33,793 nucleotides of DNA from Collinsella sp. GTDB lineage: Bacteria > Actinomycetota > Coriobacteriia > Coriobacteriales > Coriobacteriaceae. Under the pieces are notes generated by a model that saw only the letters and a program-made list of their open reading frames with translations, ran no database searches and was not told the DNA's origin. Positions within the stretch are counted from its first letter, which is position 1. Each line of letters begins with the position of its first letter. Below, piece after piece: positions 15,961-23,845 of the stretch. The stretch spans positions 27,722 to 61,514 of the forward strand of contig DXLP01000011.1 in the NCBI GenBank assembly GCA_019414645.1, given 5' to 3'. A program made the translations under genes and the position numbers.

Positions 15961-16058
15961 CGCCGCCCAGAGCGAACAAGTTGGCATGAAAAAGGCGAGG
16001 CATAGACCTGATGGTCATGCCTCGCCTTTTGAATGACAAATTGTCGCTCTGGGCGGCG
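15961..16058. terminator. nested bidirectional terminator between the peptidase gene and proB
   Basis: The inner stem AAAAGGCGAGGCAT (15990-16003) / ATGCCTCGCCTTTT (16017-16030) carries A- and T-rich flanks, so it can terminate both strands. An outer perfect 15-bp pair, CGCCGCCCAGAGCGA (15961-15975) / TCGCTCTGGGCGGCG (16044-16058), encloses it. Confidence 0.85.
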
Positions 16059-16073
16059 CGCAGCGTCGACCCG

Positions 16074-17201
16074 TTAGGCGAAGACGATCAGATTGTCCCT
16101 GTGGATCGCAGGCTTTTCGGCCAGGTCTGCCAGTAGGCGGTTGCCGGCAATCTGGTCCTGGCGACGTCCGGCCGCAAGCTCCAGCACGTCCGAATCGGCC
16201 TCGGCGATACCGCGGGCGACAACCATGCCGCTCGGGTCGCACACGTCGAGCACATCGCCCTCGGCAAACGCGCCATCGACCTCGCGAATACCCACCGCAA
16301 GCAGGGAAGAACCACGGCTGACCAGCGCCTTTGCGGCGCCATCATCGACCGTCACCGAGCCATGCGCCTTGTCACCCAGCGCGATCCACAGCTTGCGGGG
16401 CGCAATGTCCAGGCGCTCCGCCGGCGGATCGAACAGCGTGCCCACGCTCTCGCCGCGGGCGAGGCGCACGAGAGCATCGGGCTCCTCGCCCGAGCAGATC
16501 ACGCTCTGAATGCCCGCCGTCATCAGGATGCGGCTCGCGCGGATCTTGGTAATCATGCCGCCCGTGCCCACCGATGTGGAAGAATCGCCCGCCGAGGCGA
16601 TAATCTTGGCATCGATCTTATGCACGACCGGGACAAACTCGGCCGTGGGGTCCTCATGCGGATTGGCGGTATAGAGACCATCGATGTCCGAGAGCGTCAC
16701 GCACAGATCGGCAGAAACCAGGCAGCTCACAAGCGCTGCCAGCGTGTCGTTGTCGCCAAACTTGATCTCATCGACGGTAACGGTATCGTTCTCGTTGACG
16801 ACCGGCACCACGCCAAGCTCCACCAGGCGCAGCAGGGCGTCGCGCGCGTGCAGGTAAGACGTACGGCGGGCCGTGTCATGGCGCGTGAGCAGCACGAGCG
16901 AGGTGAGCAGATCGCGCGCATGAAACTCCTCGTCGTAGGCCGACGAGATGATGCACTGACCGGCCGAGGCGCAGGCCTGCAGGCTCGGCAGGTCGCCGAC
17001 TGGCTTGCGGTCGAAGCCCAGCACGGGATAGCCACAGGCGATGGCGCCCGAACTCACCACGACCAGACGCCAGCCGAGCTTGCGCAGGACAGCAGCCTGA
17101 TCGGCCAGCCCGCCGATAAAGGCGCGGTTAACCTTGCCATCGGCGCCCACCACCGTGGACGAGCCGATCTTTACCACCATCGTTTTATAAGAAGTCGTCA
17201 T
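16074..17201 (-). CDS. proB: glutamate 5-kinase
   Basis: The first and normally feedback-controlled enzyme of proline synthesis, phosphorylating glutamate on the gamma carboxylate. The 375 residues comprise an amino-acid-kinase domain (about 1-260) and a C-terminal PUA domain (about 275-365), the full-length form. Landmarks are VVKIGSST (9-16), VVSSGAIACG, VVPVVNENDTVTVDEIKFGD and the GTGGMITKIRA nucleotide loop. The ATG at 17201 has no strong ribosome site, and a second ATG 21 bases downstream is no better. The upstream gene pncB ends 80 bases away, so read-through from it is possible. Confidence 0.97.
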   Translation of the reverse strand: MTTSYKTMVVKIGSSTVVGADGKVNRAFIGGLADQAAVLRKLGWRLVVVSSGAIACGYPVLGFDRKPVGDLPSLQACASAGQCIISSAYDEEFHARDLLTSLVLLTRHDTARRTSYLHARDALLRLVELGVVPVVNENDTVTVDEIKFGDNDTLAALVSCLVSADLCVTLSDIDGLYTANPHEDPTAEFVPVVHKIDAKIIASAGDSSTSVGTGGMITKIRASRILMTAGIQSVICSGEEPDALVRLARGESVGTLFDPPAERLDIAPRKLWIALGDKAHGSVTVDDGAAKALVSRGSSLLAVGIREVDGAFAEGDVLDVCDPSGMVVARGIAEADSDVLELAAGRRQDQIAGNRLLADLAEKPAIHRDNLIVFA

Positions 17202-17254
17202 ACGTCAAACCAATCGAATGCTGAGCAAGCGAGCGAACGGGTGAGCGAGAATAT

Positions 17255-17286
17255 AGTCCGTTTTCCTCCGTCGCATGCGGATCATT
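17255..17286 (-). repeat. TGATCC repeat, decayed copy overlapping the pncB stop
   Basis: AGTCCGTTTTCCTCCGTC followed by GGATCATT matches the TGATCC family at 8136 and 24256, with a changed loop end. The TGA stop of pncB is read from the ATGATCC arm of this repeat. Confidence 0.6.
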
Positions 17287-18787
17287 TTGCCCAGGGGAAA
17301 GCCGATGCCGCGGCCATGTTCTTGCGCACGAGCTCGTCGCGCACCTGGGCCAGGCCCTGTTCCATACCCACCACGTAGGTCTGCGGATACAGGAAGCGCT
17401 TAAAAGCCGCGTCCAGATGATCGAGCGCCCAAGCACAGCGCTCGCGCGCGTCCTCGATGCTCTCACGCGGAGCCACCGCACTGCCATCGCGCACGATCGG
17501 CACCAGCAGCTCGCGATACTCAAGCTCCGACACATCGGTTACCAGGGCGGCATCGTTCACGGCCACGAGGGTATTGCCGCGCGCGGCGCCCTCCCCCGCC
17601 AGATGGTCCTCGTCATAGATCATGTCGCAGACCGGGCCGCCAAAGCCGTCGTAATAGCGGCGCACTCGCTGCACGCCCGGAATCGTGCGCTTGTAGGGCT
17701 GCTCGGAGAGCTTCACCACCGGCGTCCACGGGTCCGCATCGCTCGCACGACGGGCGGAAAGCTTGTACACGCCGCCCAGCGCCGGCTGATCGTAGCAGGT
17801 CGCGAGCTTGGTGCCCACGCCAAAGCTGTCGATGGGCGCGCCCTGGTCGAGCAGCGACTGAATCGTGTACTCGTCCAGGTCGTTGGACACCGAGATTCCC
17901 ACATAAGGTAGGCCCTCGGCATCGAAACGACCGCGGACATACTTGGAGAGCTTGGCCAGGTCGCCCGAGTCAATGCGAATGGCCGACAGGCGCTCGCCCG
18001 CCGCCTCCATCTCCTTGGCAACCGTAATGGCGTGCTCGCAGCCCTCGCGCACATCGTAGGTGTCGATGAGCAGCGTGCAATTCTTGGGGCTCGACTTGGC
18101 AAAGGCGCGGAAGGCCTCGAGCTCGGAGTCAAAGCTCATCACCCAGCTGTGCGCGTGTGTGCCAAAGACGGGGATACCGTAACGGCGCCCGGCAAGGACG
18201 TTAGACGTGGACGAGCAGCCGGCCACATAGCTTGCGCGGGCGACGGCCAGACCGCCATCGGGACCCTGGGCGCGGCGCAGGCCAAACTCGGCGACGGGAC
18301 GGCCATCCGCCGCCAACACCACGCGCGCCGTCTTGGTGGCGACGAGCGTCTGGAAGCCGACGATGTTGAGCAGCGCCGTCTCGAGCAGCTGGCACTCCAG
18401 CGCCGGACCGGTAACGCGCACCATGGGCTCGCGCGGAAAAACGAGCTCGCCCTCGGGCACGGCGTCAATGTTCACGTGCGCGCGGAAGTTGCGCAGGTAG
18501 TCGAGGAATGCGGGTTTAAACATCGCACCGCCGGCGGGAGCCTGAAGCGAGGCTAGGTACTCGATATCCTCGGACGTAAAACGTAGATTCTCGACGAGCT
18601 CGGGAAGCTCGGCGGTGCCGCACATAACGGCGTACGCGCTACCAAACGGATGGTCGCGGTAAAACGCCGTAAAACAACCTTGCTCATTGGCTTTACCGCT
18701 CTCCCACAGGCCCTGGGCCATAGTGAGCTCGTACAGATCGGTGAGCATTGCGATGTCGGTGGGATGCGAGATGTCGGTCAAAGCCAT
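17282..18787 (-). CDS. pncB: nicotinate phosphoribosyltransferase
   Basis: The rate-limiting enzyme of the Preiss-Handler NAD salvage route, joining nicotinate to PRPP with ATP hydrolysis. Its 501 residues fit the longer bacterial NAPRTase class. Landmarks are TDLYELTMAQG (16-26), FGLRRAQGPDG (168-178), the ASYVAGCSSTSN block (185-196) and GTHAHSW (209-215), which contains the phosphorylated histidine region. IRIDSGDLAKL follows as the PRPP-binding part. GAAAGG lies 8 bases before the ATG. The last codon and stop lie in an intergenic repeat. Confidence 0.95.
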   Translation of the reverse strand: MALTDISHPTDIAMLTDLYELTMAQGLWESGKANEQGCFTAFYRDHPFGSAYAVMCGTAELPELVENLRFTSEDIEYLASLQAPAGGAMFKPAFLDYLRNFRAHVNIDAVPEGELVFPREPMVRVTGPALECQLLETALLNIVGFQTLVATKTARVVLAADGRPVAEFGLRRAQGPDGGLAVARASYVAGCSSTSNVLAGRRYGIPVFGTHAHSWVMSFDSELEAFRAFAKSSPKNCTLLIDTYDVREGCEHAITVAKEMEAAGERLSAIRIDSGDLAKLSKYVRGRFDAEGLPYVGISVSNDLDEYTIQSLLDQGAPIDSFGVGTKLATCYDQPALGGVYKLSARRASDADPWTPVVKLSEQPYKRTIPGVQRVRRYYDGFGGPVCDMIYDEDHLAGEGAARGNTLVAVNDAALVTDVSELEYRELLVPIVRDGSAVAPRESIEDARERCAWALDHLDAAFKRFLYPQTYVVGMEQGLAQVRDELVRKNMAAASAFPWAK

Positions 18788-18870
18788 GGGGCGACCTTTC
18801 GAATATGTTGTACAGAGGTTGAGGGTTGGGCGGTGCGGAATACGCGAGCGGGGCGCCGGGTGCGGTTCGG

Positions 18871-19290
18871 TTAGTGCAGCCCCATGCTGCCCGTGATCGT
18901 GTAGCCCATAAAGACGATAAACCCAATCAGGGCGAGCGCGATGATGAGCTTTTGAGCCGGCGGCATGCCGGGGATATCGTCCTCGTCCACAGGCTCTTTA
19001 GAGGTGACCATGCGCTGGGCAAACGTCATCTCGTCACGGCTCGGCTTAGAATCGACGGGCTTGGGACGAGCGACTTTTTTAGGCTGAGGTTTGGACGCGG
19101 CGGGCGCCGGCTCGGATGCGGCCTTGGCAGCGGCCTCATCGGCCTTCGCACGCTCGGCGCGCAGGGCGACCAGCTCCTCACGCTCGCGACGAGCCTTTTC
19201 CTGCTCCTCGCGGCGGGCCTTCTCGGCGCGGAGCTCTTCCAACTCGGCGCGCTCCTCGTCAGACAATGGTTGGGACTCAAGCTCGGCCAT
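18871..19290 (-). CDS. small coiled-coil protein with C-terminal membrane anchor
   Basis: No named family recognised. The 139-residue product starts at the ATG at 19290, with AGAAAGG upstream. An earlier in-frame start would lie in the tRNA terminator. Residues about 8-60 are a charged Glu/Arg/Lys heptad-like coiled coil (EERAELEELRAEKARREEQ). Next come an Ala/Pro/Lys linker (about 60-95), a short conserved-looking block DEMTFAQRMVT and a single transmembrane helix (KLIIALALIGFIVFMGYTI, about 113-132). The topology suggests a tail-anchored protein with a cytoplasmic coil. It lies just downstream of tRNA-Ala on the same strand, after that tRNA's terminator. Confidence 0.75.
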   Translation of the reverse strand: MAELESQPLSDEERAELEELRAEKARREEQEKARREREELVALRAERAKADEAAAKAASEPAPAASKPQPKKVARPKPVDSKPSRDEMTFAQRMVTSKEPVDEDDIPGMPPAQKLIIALALIGFIVFMGYTITGSMGLH

Positions 19291-19306
19291 AGTGCAGCCC
19301 TTTCTT

Positions 19307-19340
19307 TTAAAAAAAGCCGCCGACACAATGTCAGCGGCTT
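19307..19340 (-). terminator. terminator of tRNA-Ala
   Basis: On the minus strand AAGCCGCTGACA pairs with TGTCGGCGGCTT through one G-U wobble. It is followed by a run of seven Ts. It starts 14 bases after the tRNA 3' end. Confidence 0.85.
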
Positions 19341-19354
19341 ATCAAATCCAAGGG

Positions 19355-19427
19355 TGGAGACGAAGGGAGTCGAACCCTCGGCCTCTGCCATGCGACGGCA
19401 GCGCTCTCCCAACTGAGCTACGTCCCC
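19355..19427 (-). tRNA. tRNA-Ala (CGC)
   Basis: The minus-strand cloverleaf starts GGGGACG and pairs with CGTCTCC. The anticodon stem CTGCC/GGCAG encloses loop GTCGCAT, giving anticodon CGC (Ala). The T loop is TTCGACT. CCA is not encoded, since the 3' end reads ACCC, so it must be added after transcription. Confidence 0.92.
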
Positions 19428-19563
19428 AGGACAAGTTGATATTTTACCTACGGCTCGCCAACTGTCAACGCCCATTACCCAGTCTTTTTGGGACGGGGCT
19501 ATTTTGACTACTTTTCGAGCAGGCAATCCTCTCGATGATTTTTTAATCCCCGTCCCAGAAAAA

Positions 19564-20517
19564 TCATCGGCGAACGCGTTGCTTTGCGCTGGTAAGGACG
19601 CCGGTGGTGTCAAACGCTGGGGTGAAGCTCTCGTCTACCGCGCCGCCCTCTTGCCAGAACATCGTTGTAAAGCCCAGGTCGTCGGCATGGTCGAGCACCC
19701 GCTCGTACTCATCGCGCGTCACGGCACGCGCCAGGTCGCCGCCCTGCTCGCGCATGAGCGCATTGGGCGTGTACTGGTTCATGACCGAGATCGGCACATC
19801 GCCCACCGTCTGCCACACAAGGTCCAGTACGCGACACGAATCGTCCGCATGCCCCGGCAGCACCAGGTGACGCACGATCATGCCGCGCTTCATGAGCCCG
19901 TCCTCGTCCACCAGCTCTCCCCCGCGGCGTTCGATCTCGCGTGCCATTTGCGCCAAGCCCGACACGGCCACACGCGGGTAGTCCTTAATGTGGGAGAGCG
20001 ACTGCGCAAGCCCCGCATCGGCATATTTAAAGTCGGTAAGCCACACGTCGACCAAATCGCCGAGCGCCGCCACGGCACTCGCGCGCTCATAACCGCTCGT
20101 GTTGTAGACGATTGGGATGGACAGCCCGCGCGCCCGTGCCGCGGCAATCGCAGCCGGCAGCAGGTGCGCGTAGTGTGTCGCCGTCACCAGGTTAATATTG
20201 TTCGCACCCTGGTCCTGCAGCTCCAACATAATCTCGACCAGGCGCTCGGGCGAAATCTCAAGCCCAAAATTGCCCGTCGAGATCTCGTGGTTCTGACAAT
20301 AGACGCATTTGAGCGAGCAGCCGCTAAAGAAGATCGTGCCCGAACCGGCCTCGCCCGAGATAGGCGGCTCCTCCCACATATGAAGCGCCGCGCGGGCCAC
20401 CTTGAGCGTGTCGTTAGCACCGCATACGCCGTGCGCACCCTCATCGCGCGCCGCACCGCAACGTCGCGGACACAAATGGCAGGCGGGCGAAAAAAGTTCG
20501 GTCAACGACGTCGGCAT
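19564..20517 (-). CDS. radical SAM protein, PflX/PflA-related
   Basis: A 317-residue radical SAM enzyme. The AdoMet-cluster motif is CSLKCVYC (Cys67, Cys71, Cys74). An N-terminal cysteine group CHLCPRRCG...VCG (Cys13, 16, 20, 32) could bind a second Fe-S cluster. This layout matches the PflX group, relatives of pyruvate formate-lyase activase whose substrate is not established. The ATG at 20517 is preferred. The in-frame codon 15 bases earlier is TTG, while GGAG stands 9 bases before the ATG. There is no adjacent glycyl-radical enzyme, so calling it an activase would be speculative. Confidence 0.85.
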   Translation of the reverse strand: MPTSLTELFSPACHLCPRRCGAARDEGAHGVCGANDTLKVARAALHMWEEPPISGEAGSGTIFFSGCSLKCVYCQNHEISTGNFGLEISPERLVEIMLELQDQGANNINLVTATHYAHLLPAAIAAARARGLSIPIVYNTSGYERASAVAALGDLVDVWLTDFKYADAGLAQSLSHIKDYPRVAVSGLAQMAREIERRGGELVDEDGLMKRGMIVRHLVLPGHADDSCRVLDLVWQTVGDVPISVMNQYTPNALMREQGGDLARAVTRDEYERVLDHADDLGFTTMFWQEGGAVDESFTPAFDTTGVLTSAKQRVRR

Positions 20518-20664
20518 AAAAACATGCTCCAAAACAACGATTCAGCAGCTCAAACGCAAAAGGGCCAACCACACAGACGGCTCGAGCCCAAGGCGCCGTA
20601 ATCGTCCGACACGATTTTTGTAATGTCAAGACTGGAATCCACAAAGTGCGGCTTTATGATGTAG

Positions 20665-20812
20665 GTATTCCGCCCCCCGCGGAGCAACTGGGTGAACCGT
20701 CGCGTTTATTTAGGGAGCCCACACAGTCGTACCTAGTACAGGTATCCTTCGTTGTTAAGGACGCTGGAACAGTCGATGAGGGCACCCACCTGTTTTAGGT
20801 GGGTTCATTTTC
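20665..20812 (+). ncRNA. structured small RNA candidate, possibly 6S RNA
   Basis: A self-contained unit of about 148 bases: a possible -10 box (TATGAT, 20655-20660), a series of pairings and an intrinsic terminator. Pairings seen are TCCGC/GCGGA (near 20668-20682), GGGTG (near 20690) with CACCC (near 20785), CGTCG/CGATG, TACCT/AGGTA and TCCTT/AAGGA. So the 5' and 3' parts can close a long irregular rod, as in 6S RNA, which binds housekeeping RNA polymerase. The 3' block GGGCACCCACC and the layout remind me of 6S RNAs, but that is recollection, not a search. CACCC is shared between the closing stem and the terminator, so the region could instead be an attenuator. GGGTGAACCG also vaguely resembles a T-box. 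Confidence 0.5.
20784..20812 (+). terminator. intrinsic terminator of the small RNA
   Basis: ACCCACCT (20784-20791) and AGGTGGGT (20797-20804) form a perfect 8-bp stem with a 5-base loop, followed by TCATTTT. Confidence 0.75.
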
Positions 20813-20959
20813 GTAACGTGGGGGGTGGTTTTCTTTTGCCGAAACTCGCCATTGCAAATCCCGCCAAGATCCCCAAAGGGCACCAGGCAGAGCCCCACCA
20901 TAAACCCCAATATCTGGTAAGCACGTGATTATCGCCCCGTGCAATTCCTCACACCCTCC

Positions 20960-20988
20960 TTGGTCGAGTATCATGGATCAGCTATACC
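20960..20988 (+). promoter_or_regulatory. promoter of the TagO/WecA-like gene
   Basis: TTGGTC (20960-20965), a 17-base spacer and TATACC (20983-20988) would start RNA near 20995. This overlaps the GTG at 20998, so the ATG at 21046 is the likelier start. Confidence 0.35.
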
Positions 20989-21045
20989 CTTTGCGGCGTG
21001 GCATCCTTTGACCTTTTCCTTCGACGCTTGGCGGTTTATCGATTC

Positions 21046-22245
21046 ATGGCTTCCTCCACGAGCTTCATACCGTACCTATGCGTGGCGGTCGCGGCTTTTA
21101 TCACGACCTTCCTTACGGTGCCCCTGGTCAAGCGCCTGGCAATCAAGCTCGACGCCGTCGACTATCCTTCCAAGCGCCGCATCAACACTAAACCCATCCC
21201 GCGCATGGGTGGCACGGCGGTCTTTTTGGGCCTCGTCGTCGCCTGCATTGTTCAGATCCTAGGCACCTGGTACCTGGGCTGGCCGCCCGTTTTGGTGCCC
21301 CATCCCCTCTTGCACATCAGCTACCCCATACTTGCGCTTTCTTTTACCGTCATCTTTGCGACCGGCGCGATCGACGACGTCTACCAGCTCAAGCCCAAGC
21401 AAAAGCTCGCCGGCCAGGTCCTCGCCGCGCTCATCGCCTGCGTGGGCGGCCTAAAAATCGGCGTCATCGTCAACCCGTTTGCCCCCGGCGAGATTATGCT
21501 CGGCTGGCTCGCCTACCCCATCACCGTGGTCTACTTGGTGGCGTTCACCAACATCATCAACCTCATTGACGGCCTTGACGGCCTGGCGACGGGTATCTGT
21601 GGCATCGCATCGTTCACGATGTTCTCGATGGCCGTTCTCTCGGGCCGCATCGATGCCGCCGCGCTCTCCATCGCGTTGTTTGGCGCCTGCTTGGCCTTTT
21701 TGCGCTACAACTTCAACCCCGCGAGTATCTTCTTGGGCGACTCGGGTTCGCTGCTGCTGGGCTTTGCGCTGGGTTCCATCTCGCTGCTCAACGTGAGCCG
21801 CACCGCCGCGCTCACCTCGCTCATCATCCCGCTCATCGTGGCCGGCGTGCCCATCATCGATACGTTTAGCGCCATCGTGCGCCGTAAGCGCGCCCACATT
21901 AGCATCGGGCAGGCCGACAAGGGCCACATCCACCACCGCCTCATTCAAGAGGGCTACAACCAAAAGCAGGCTGTACTGCTCATCTACGCCTGGTGCATTA
22001 TGCTTTCGGCCGGCGCCGCCGCCATCAATCAGGTCGAAGTGCCCACGCGCGTGCTCATCTTTACCGTGCTCGCCATTGGCTCGGCGGCCTTCGCCAAGCA
22101 CCTGCACCTGTTTGAGCCCGTGCTGCGCCACCATTACAACAAGCGCACGCACGAGGACGAGCTGGTAACCCCCGACGACCCCGCCTTTAAGCAGGAGGAG
22201 CAGGCAGCCGAGGAATGTAAGGAAGAGCGCCACCACAAGCTCTAG
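21046..22245 (+). CDS. undecaprenyl-phosphate sugar-1-phosphate transferase (TagO/WecA/MraY family)
   Basis: A 399-residue polytopic membrane enzyme that moves a sugar-1-phosphate (usually GlcNAc-1-P) from UDP-sugar to undecaprenyl phosphate, starting wall-polymer or surface-glycan synthesis. Family motifs are PIPRMGG (50-56), the catalytic Asp pair IDD (109-111), TNIINLIDGLDGLA (168-181), FLGDSGS (229-235) and the cytoplasmic HIHHRL (294-299). That last motif is typical of WecA/TagO rather than MraY. About ten to eleven membrane helices are apparent, with a charged C-terminal tail. A GTG 48 bases upstream is in frame but overlaps the promoter. The start codon has no clear ribosome site. Confidence 0.9.
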   Translation: MASSTSFIPYLCVAVAAFITTFLTVPLVKRLAIKLDAVDYPSKRRINTKPIPRMGGTAVFLGLVVACIVQILGTWYLGWPPVLVPHPLLHISYPILALSFTVIFATGAIDDVYQLKPKQKLAGQVLAALIACVGGLKIGVIVNPFAPGEIMLGWLAYPITVVYLVAFTNIINLIDGLDGLATGICGIASFTMFSMAVLSGRIDAAALSIALFGACLAFLRYNFNPASIFLGDSGSLLLGFALGSISLLNVSRTAALTSLIIPLIVAGVPIIDTFSAIVRRKRAHISIGQADKGHIHHRLIQEGYNQKQAVLLIYAWCIMLSAGAAAINQVEVPTRVLIFTVLAIGSAAFAKHLHLFEPVLRHHYNKRTHEDELVTPDDPAFKQEEQAAEECKEERHHKL

Positions 22246-22401
22246 GGTAAGCTGCCGAGGATGTGCCCGGGCGCCGCTGACCATGCGCAGCCCCGTGCCC
22301 ATCGTGCAAGCCACCTCTCCCCCGCCCCTCGCTTACTTACGCCCCGACCCTCCAATATACGCGTTATCATCTTGACCCATGAACATACGTTAGGAGCAAT
22401 C

Positions 22402-23451
22402 ATGCCAAACGAGAACAGCTACGAAGTCGCGCTGCAAAAGAGCAACGCCATTCGCGAGGGCCTGGCCAAGACGCCCGAGAAGTTCACCATGCTTACCGGC
22501 GACCGCCCCACCGGCCGTCTGCACCTGGGCCACTACTTTGGCACCCTCAAGGGCCGCGTCGAGCTGCAGAACATGGGCGCCAAGACCAACGTGCTCATCG
22601 CCGACTACCAGGTCATCACCGACCGCGACACCACCGAGCACATCCAGGACAACGTGTACAACATGGTGATGGACTACCTTGCCTGCGGAATCGACCCCGA
22701 CAAGACCATGATCTACGCGCACTCCGCCGTGCCCGCCGCAAACCAGCTCATGCTGCCGTTCCTGTCGCTGGTGTCCGAGGCTGAGCTGGCGCGCAACCCC
22801 ACGGTCAAGGCCGAGATGGAGGCCTCGGGCCACGAGCTCACCGGCCTTCTGCTCACCTACCCGGTGCACCAGGCCTGCGACATCCTGTTCTGCAAGGGCA
22901 ATGTGGTGCCCGTCGGTCGCGACCAGCTGCCGCACATCGAGCTCACCCGCACCATCGCCCGCCGCTTTAACAACCGCTACGGCAAGGTGTTCCCCGAGGT
23001 CGATGCGCTGCTGTCCGAGACCCCACTGCTGCCCGGCCTGGACGGTCGCAAGATGAGCAAGAGCTACGGCAACGCCATCAACATCTCGATGACCGCCGAG
23101 GAGACGGCCAAGCGCATCAAGAAGAGCCAGACCGACTCCGAGCGCATGATCACGTTTGATCCCGAGAACCGCCCCGGCGTTTCCGGCCTGCTTTCGACCG
23201 CCGCGATCTGCACCGGCCGTTCCGAGGTCGAGATTGCCGAGGAGATTGGCATGGGCGGCTCCGGCCAGCTCAAGAAGTACGTGACCGAGGCCGTCAACGA
23301 GTACTTCGCGCCGATCCGCGAGCGTCGTCAGCGCTACGAGAACGATCTGGACTACGTGAAGGACGTGCTGCAGGAGGGCAACCGTCGCGCCAACGAGATC
23401 GCCGAGCAGACCCTGGCCGAGGTTCGGGACGCCATGGGCATGGTGTACTAG
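22402..23451 (+). CDS. trpS: tryptophanyl-tRNA synthetase
   Basis: A class I aminoacyl-tRNA synthetase charging tRNA-Trp, 349 residues, normal length. The HIGH motif is HLGH (41-44, in GDRPTGRLHLGHYFG) and the KMSKS motif is exact (217-221, GRKMSKSYGN). PVHQACDILF and PVGRDQ belong to the tryptophan pocket. The start at 22402 has AGGAG 6 bases upstream. In-frame sequence before it is not protein-like. It is followed by a strong terminator. No attenuator or T-box was recognised in the 156-base gap upstream. Confidence 0.96.
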   Translation: MPNENSYEVALQKSNAIREGLAKTPEKFTMLTGDRPTGRLHLGHYFGTLKGRVELQNMGAKTNVLIADYQVITDRDTTEHIQDNVYNMVMDYLACGIDPDKTMIYAHSAVPAANQLMLPFLSLVSEAELARNPTVKAEMEASGHELTGLLLTYPVHQACDILFCKGNVVPVGRDQLPHIELTRTIARRFNNRYGKVFPEVDALLSETPLLPGLDGRKMSKSYGNAINISMTAEETAKRIKKSQTDSERMITFDPENRPGVSGLLSTAAICTGRSEVEIAEEIGMGGSGQLKKYVTEAVNEYFAPIRERRQRYENDLDYVKDVLQEGNRRANEIAEQTLAEVRDAMGMVY

Positions 23452-23483
23452 ACCGACCTGCTGGCTTGAACTTTCGATTGCTA

Positions 23484-23516
23484 TAGGGCGGGCGCTACGG
23501 CGTCCGCCTTTTTTTG
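23484..23516 (+). terminator. terminator of trpS
   Basis: AGGGCGGGCGC and GCGTCCGCCTT pair around TACG with a G-T wobble, followed by a run of Ts. It starts 33 bases after the stop. Confidence 0.9.
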
Positions 23517-23560
23517 GTGCCCGACCGGTTCGGCTCCGCCCATCGCACTCCCCTGACAAA

Positions 23561-23606
23561 CGGGAACGGGCCCGCCGGCAGTCAGTTGCCAGCGGGCCCG
23601 TTCCCG
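23561..23606. repeat. strong GC hairpin, 15-bp perfect arms
   Basis: CGGGAACGGGCCCGC (23561-23575) and GCGGGCCCGTTCCCG (23592-23606) are perfectly complementary. GGCA/TGCC extends the pairing inside the loop. No T-run follows, so it is not a standard terminator. It lies about 45 bases after one. Confidence 0.75.
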
Positions 23607-23788
23607 AAGTACACCGTTGAATCGCACAGAGGGGAGGAATGCGAATCAAACTCAACAGGGCAGGCTTTTTCATCGCCTAATGCCTGCTCCGTTGCTGAAT
23701 ACAATATAGTTCACCGTGGTTTACTTTCTTGCGTCAATATGCGCCGCCACACCTTCTCCATAAGTTAGCCCCGGTAAACCTGCAATGG

Positions 23789-23829
23789 AAAACCATCACA
23801 AAGGGGACAGGCACCTTCGTGGTGGTTTT
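23789..23829 (-). repeat. AACCACCAC hairpin repeat, copy D
   Basis: AACCATCACAAAGG and CCTTCGTGGTGGTT are slightly diverged arms, with loop GGACAGGCA on the plus strand. It starts 17 bases downstream of the MGMT gene stop on the minus strand and ends there in TTTT, so it can terminate that gene. Relative to that gene the loop is in the opposite sense from copies A, B, C and F. Confidence 0.85.
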
Positions 23830-23845
23830 GGCCACGACAGAACTG

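Larger units (their letters stand above)
15719..16073. other. repeat-filled intergenic region between convergent genes
   Basis: The 355 bases between the peptidase and proB stop codons hold no gene. In order they contain a GTCCCC/TGCCGGC repeat (15719-15778), a GCGGTGAAATAG inverted repeat (15794-15860), a stretch without recognised content, and a nested terminator palindrome (15961-16058). Confidence 0.7.
20518..21045. other. intergenic region with a predicted small RNA
   Basis: This 528-base gap lies between divergent genes. It contains the candidate ncRNA and its terminator (20665-20812) and the promoter of the TagO-like gene (20960-20988). No protein-coding frame with a ribosome site was found. 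The stretch 20815-20955 shows nothing recognisable. Confidence 0.6.
23452..23845. other. intergenic region between trpS and the MGMT gene
   Basis: These 394 bases contain the trpS terminator, a perfect 15-bp-arm hairpin (23561-23606) and repeat copy D. The part 23610-23788 shows no gene; a TACAATAT hexamer region near 23700 could be a promoter, but nothing obvious follows it. Confidence 0.6.

Noticed and set aside
19483..19567. Terminator of the radical SAM gene
   Set aside because: TGGGACGGGG/CCCCGTCCCA and CGATGATTTTT/AAAAATCATCG both pair, but they exclude each other and neither is followed by a T-run on the minus strand. Left unassigned.
20680..20710. T-box-like GGGTGAACCGTCGCG
   Set aside because: It differs from the AGGGTGGNACCGCG consensus, no specifier loop was seen, and the downstream gene is not an amino-acid gene.
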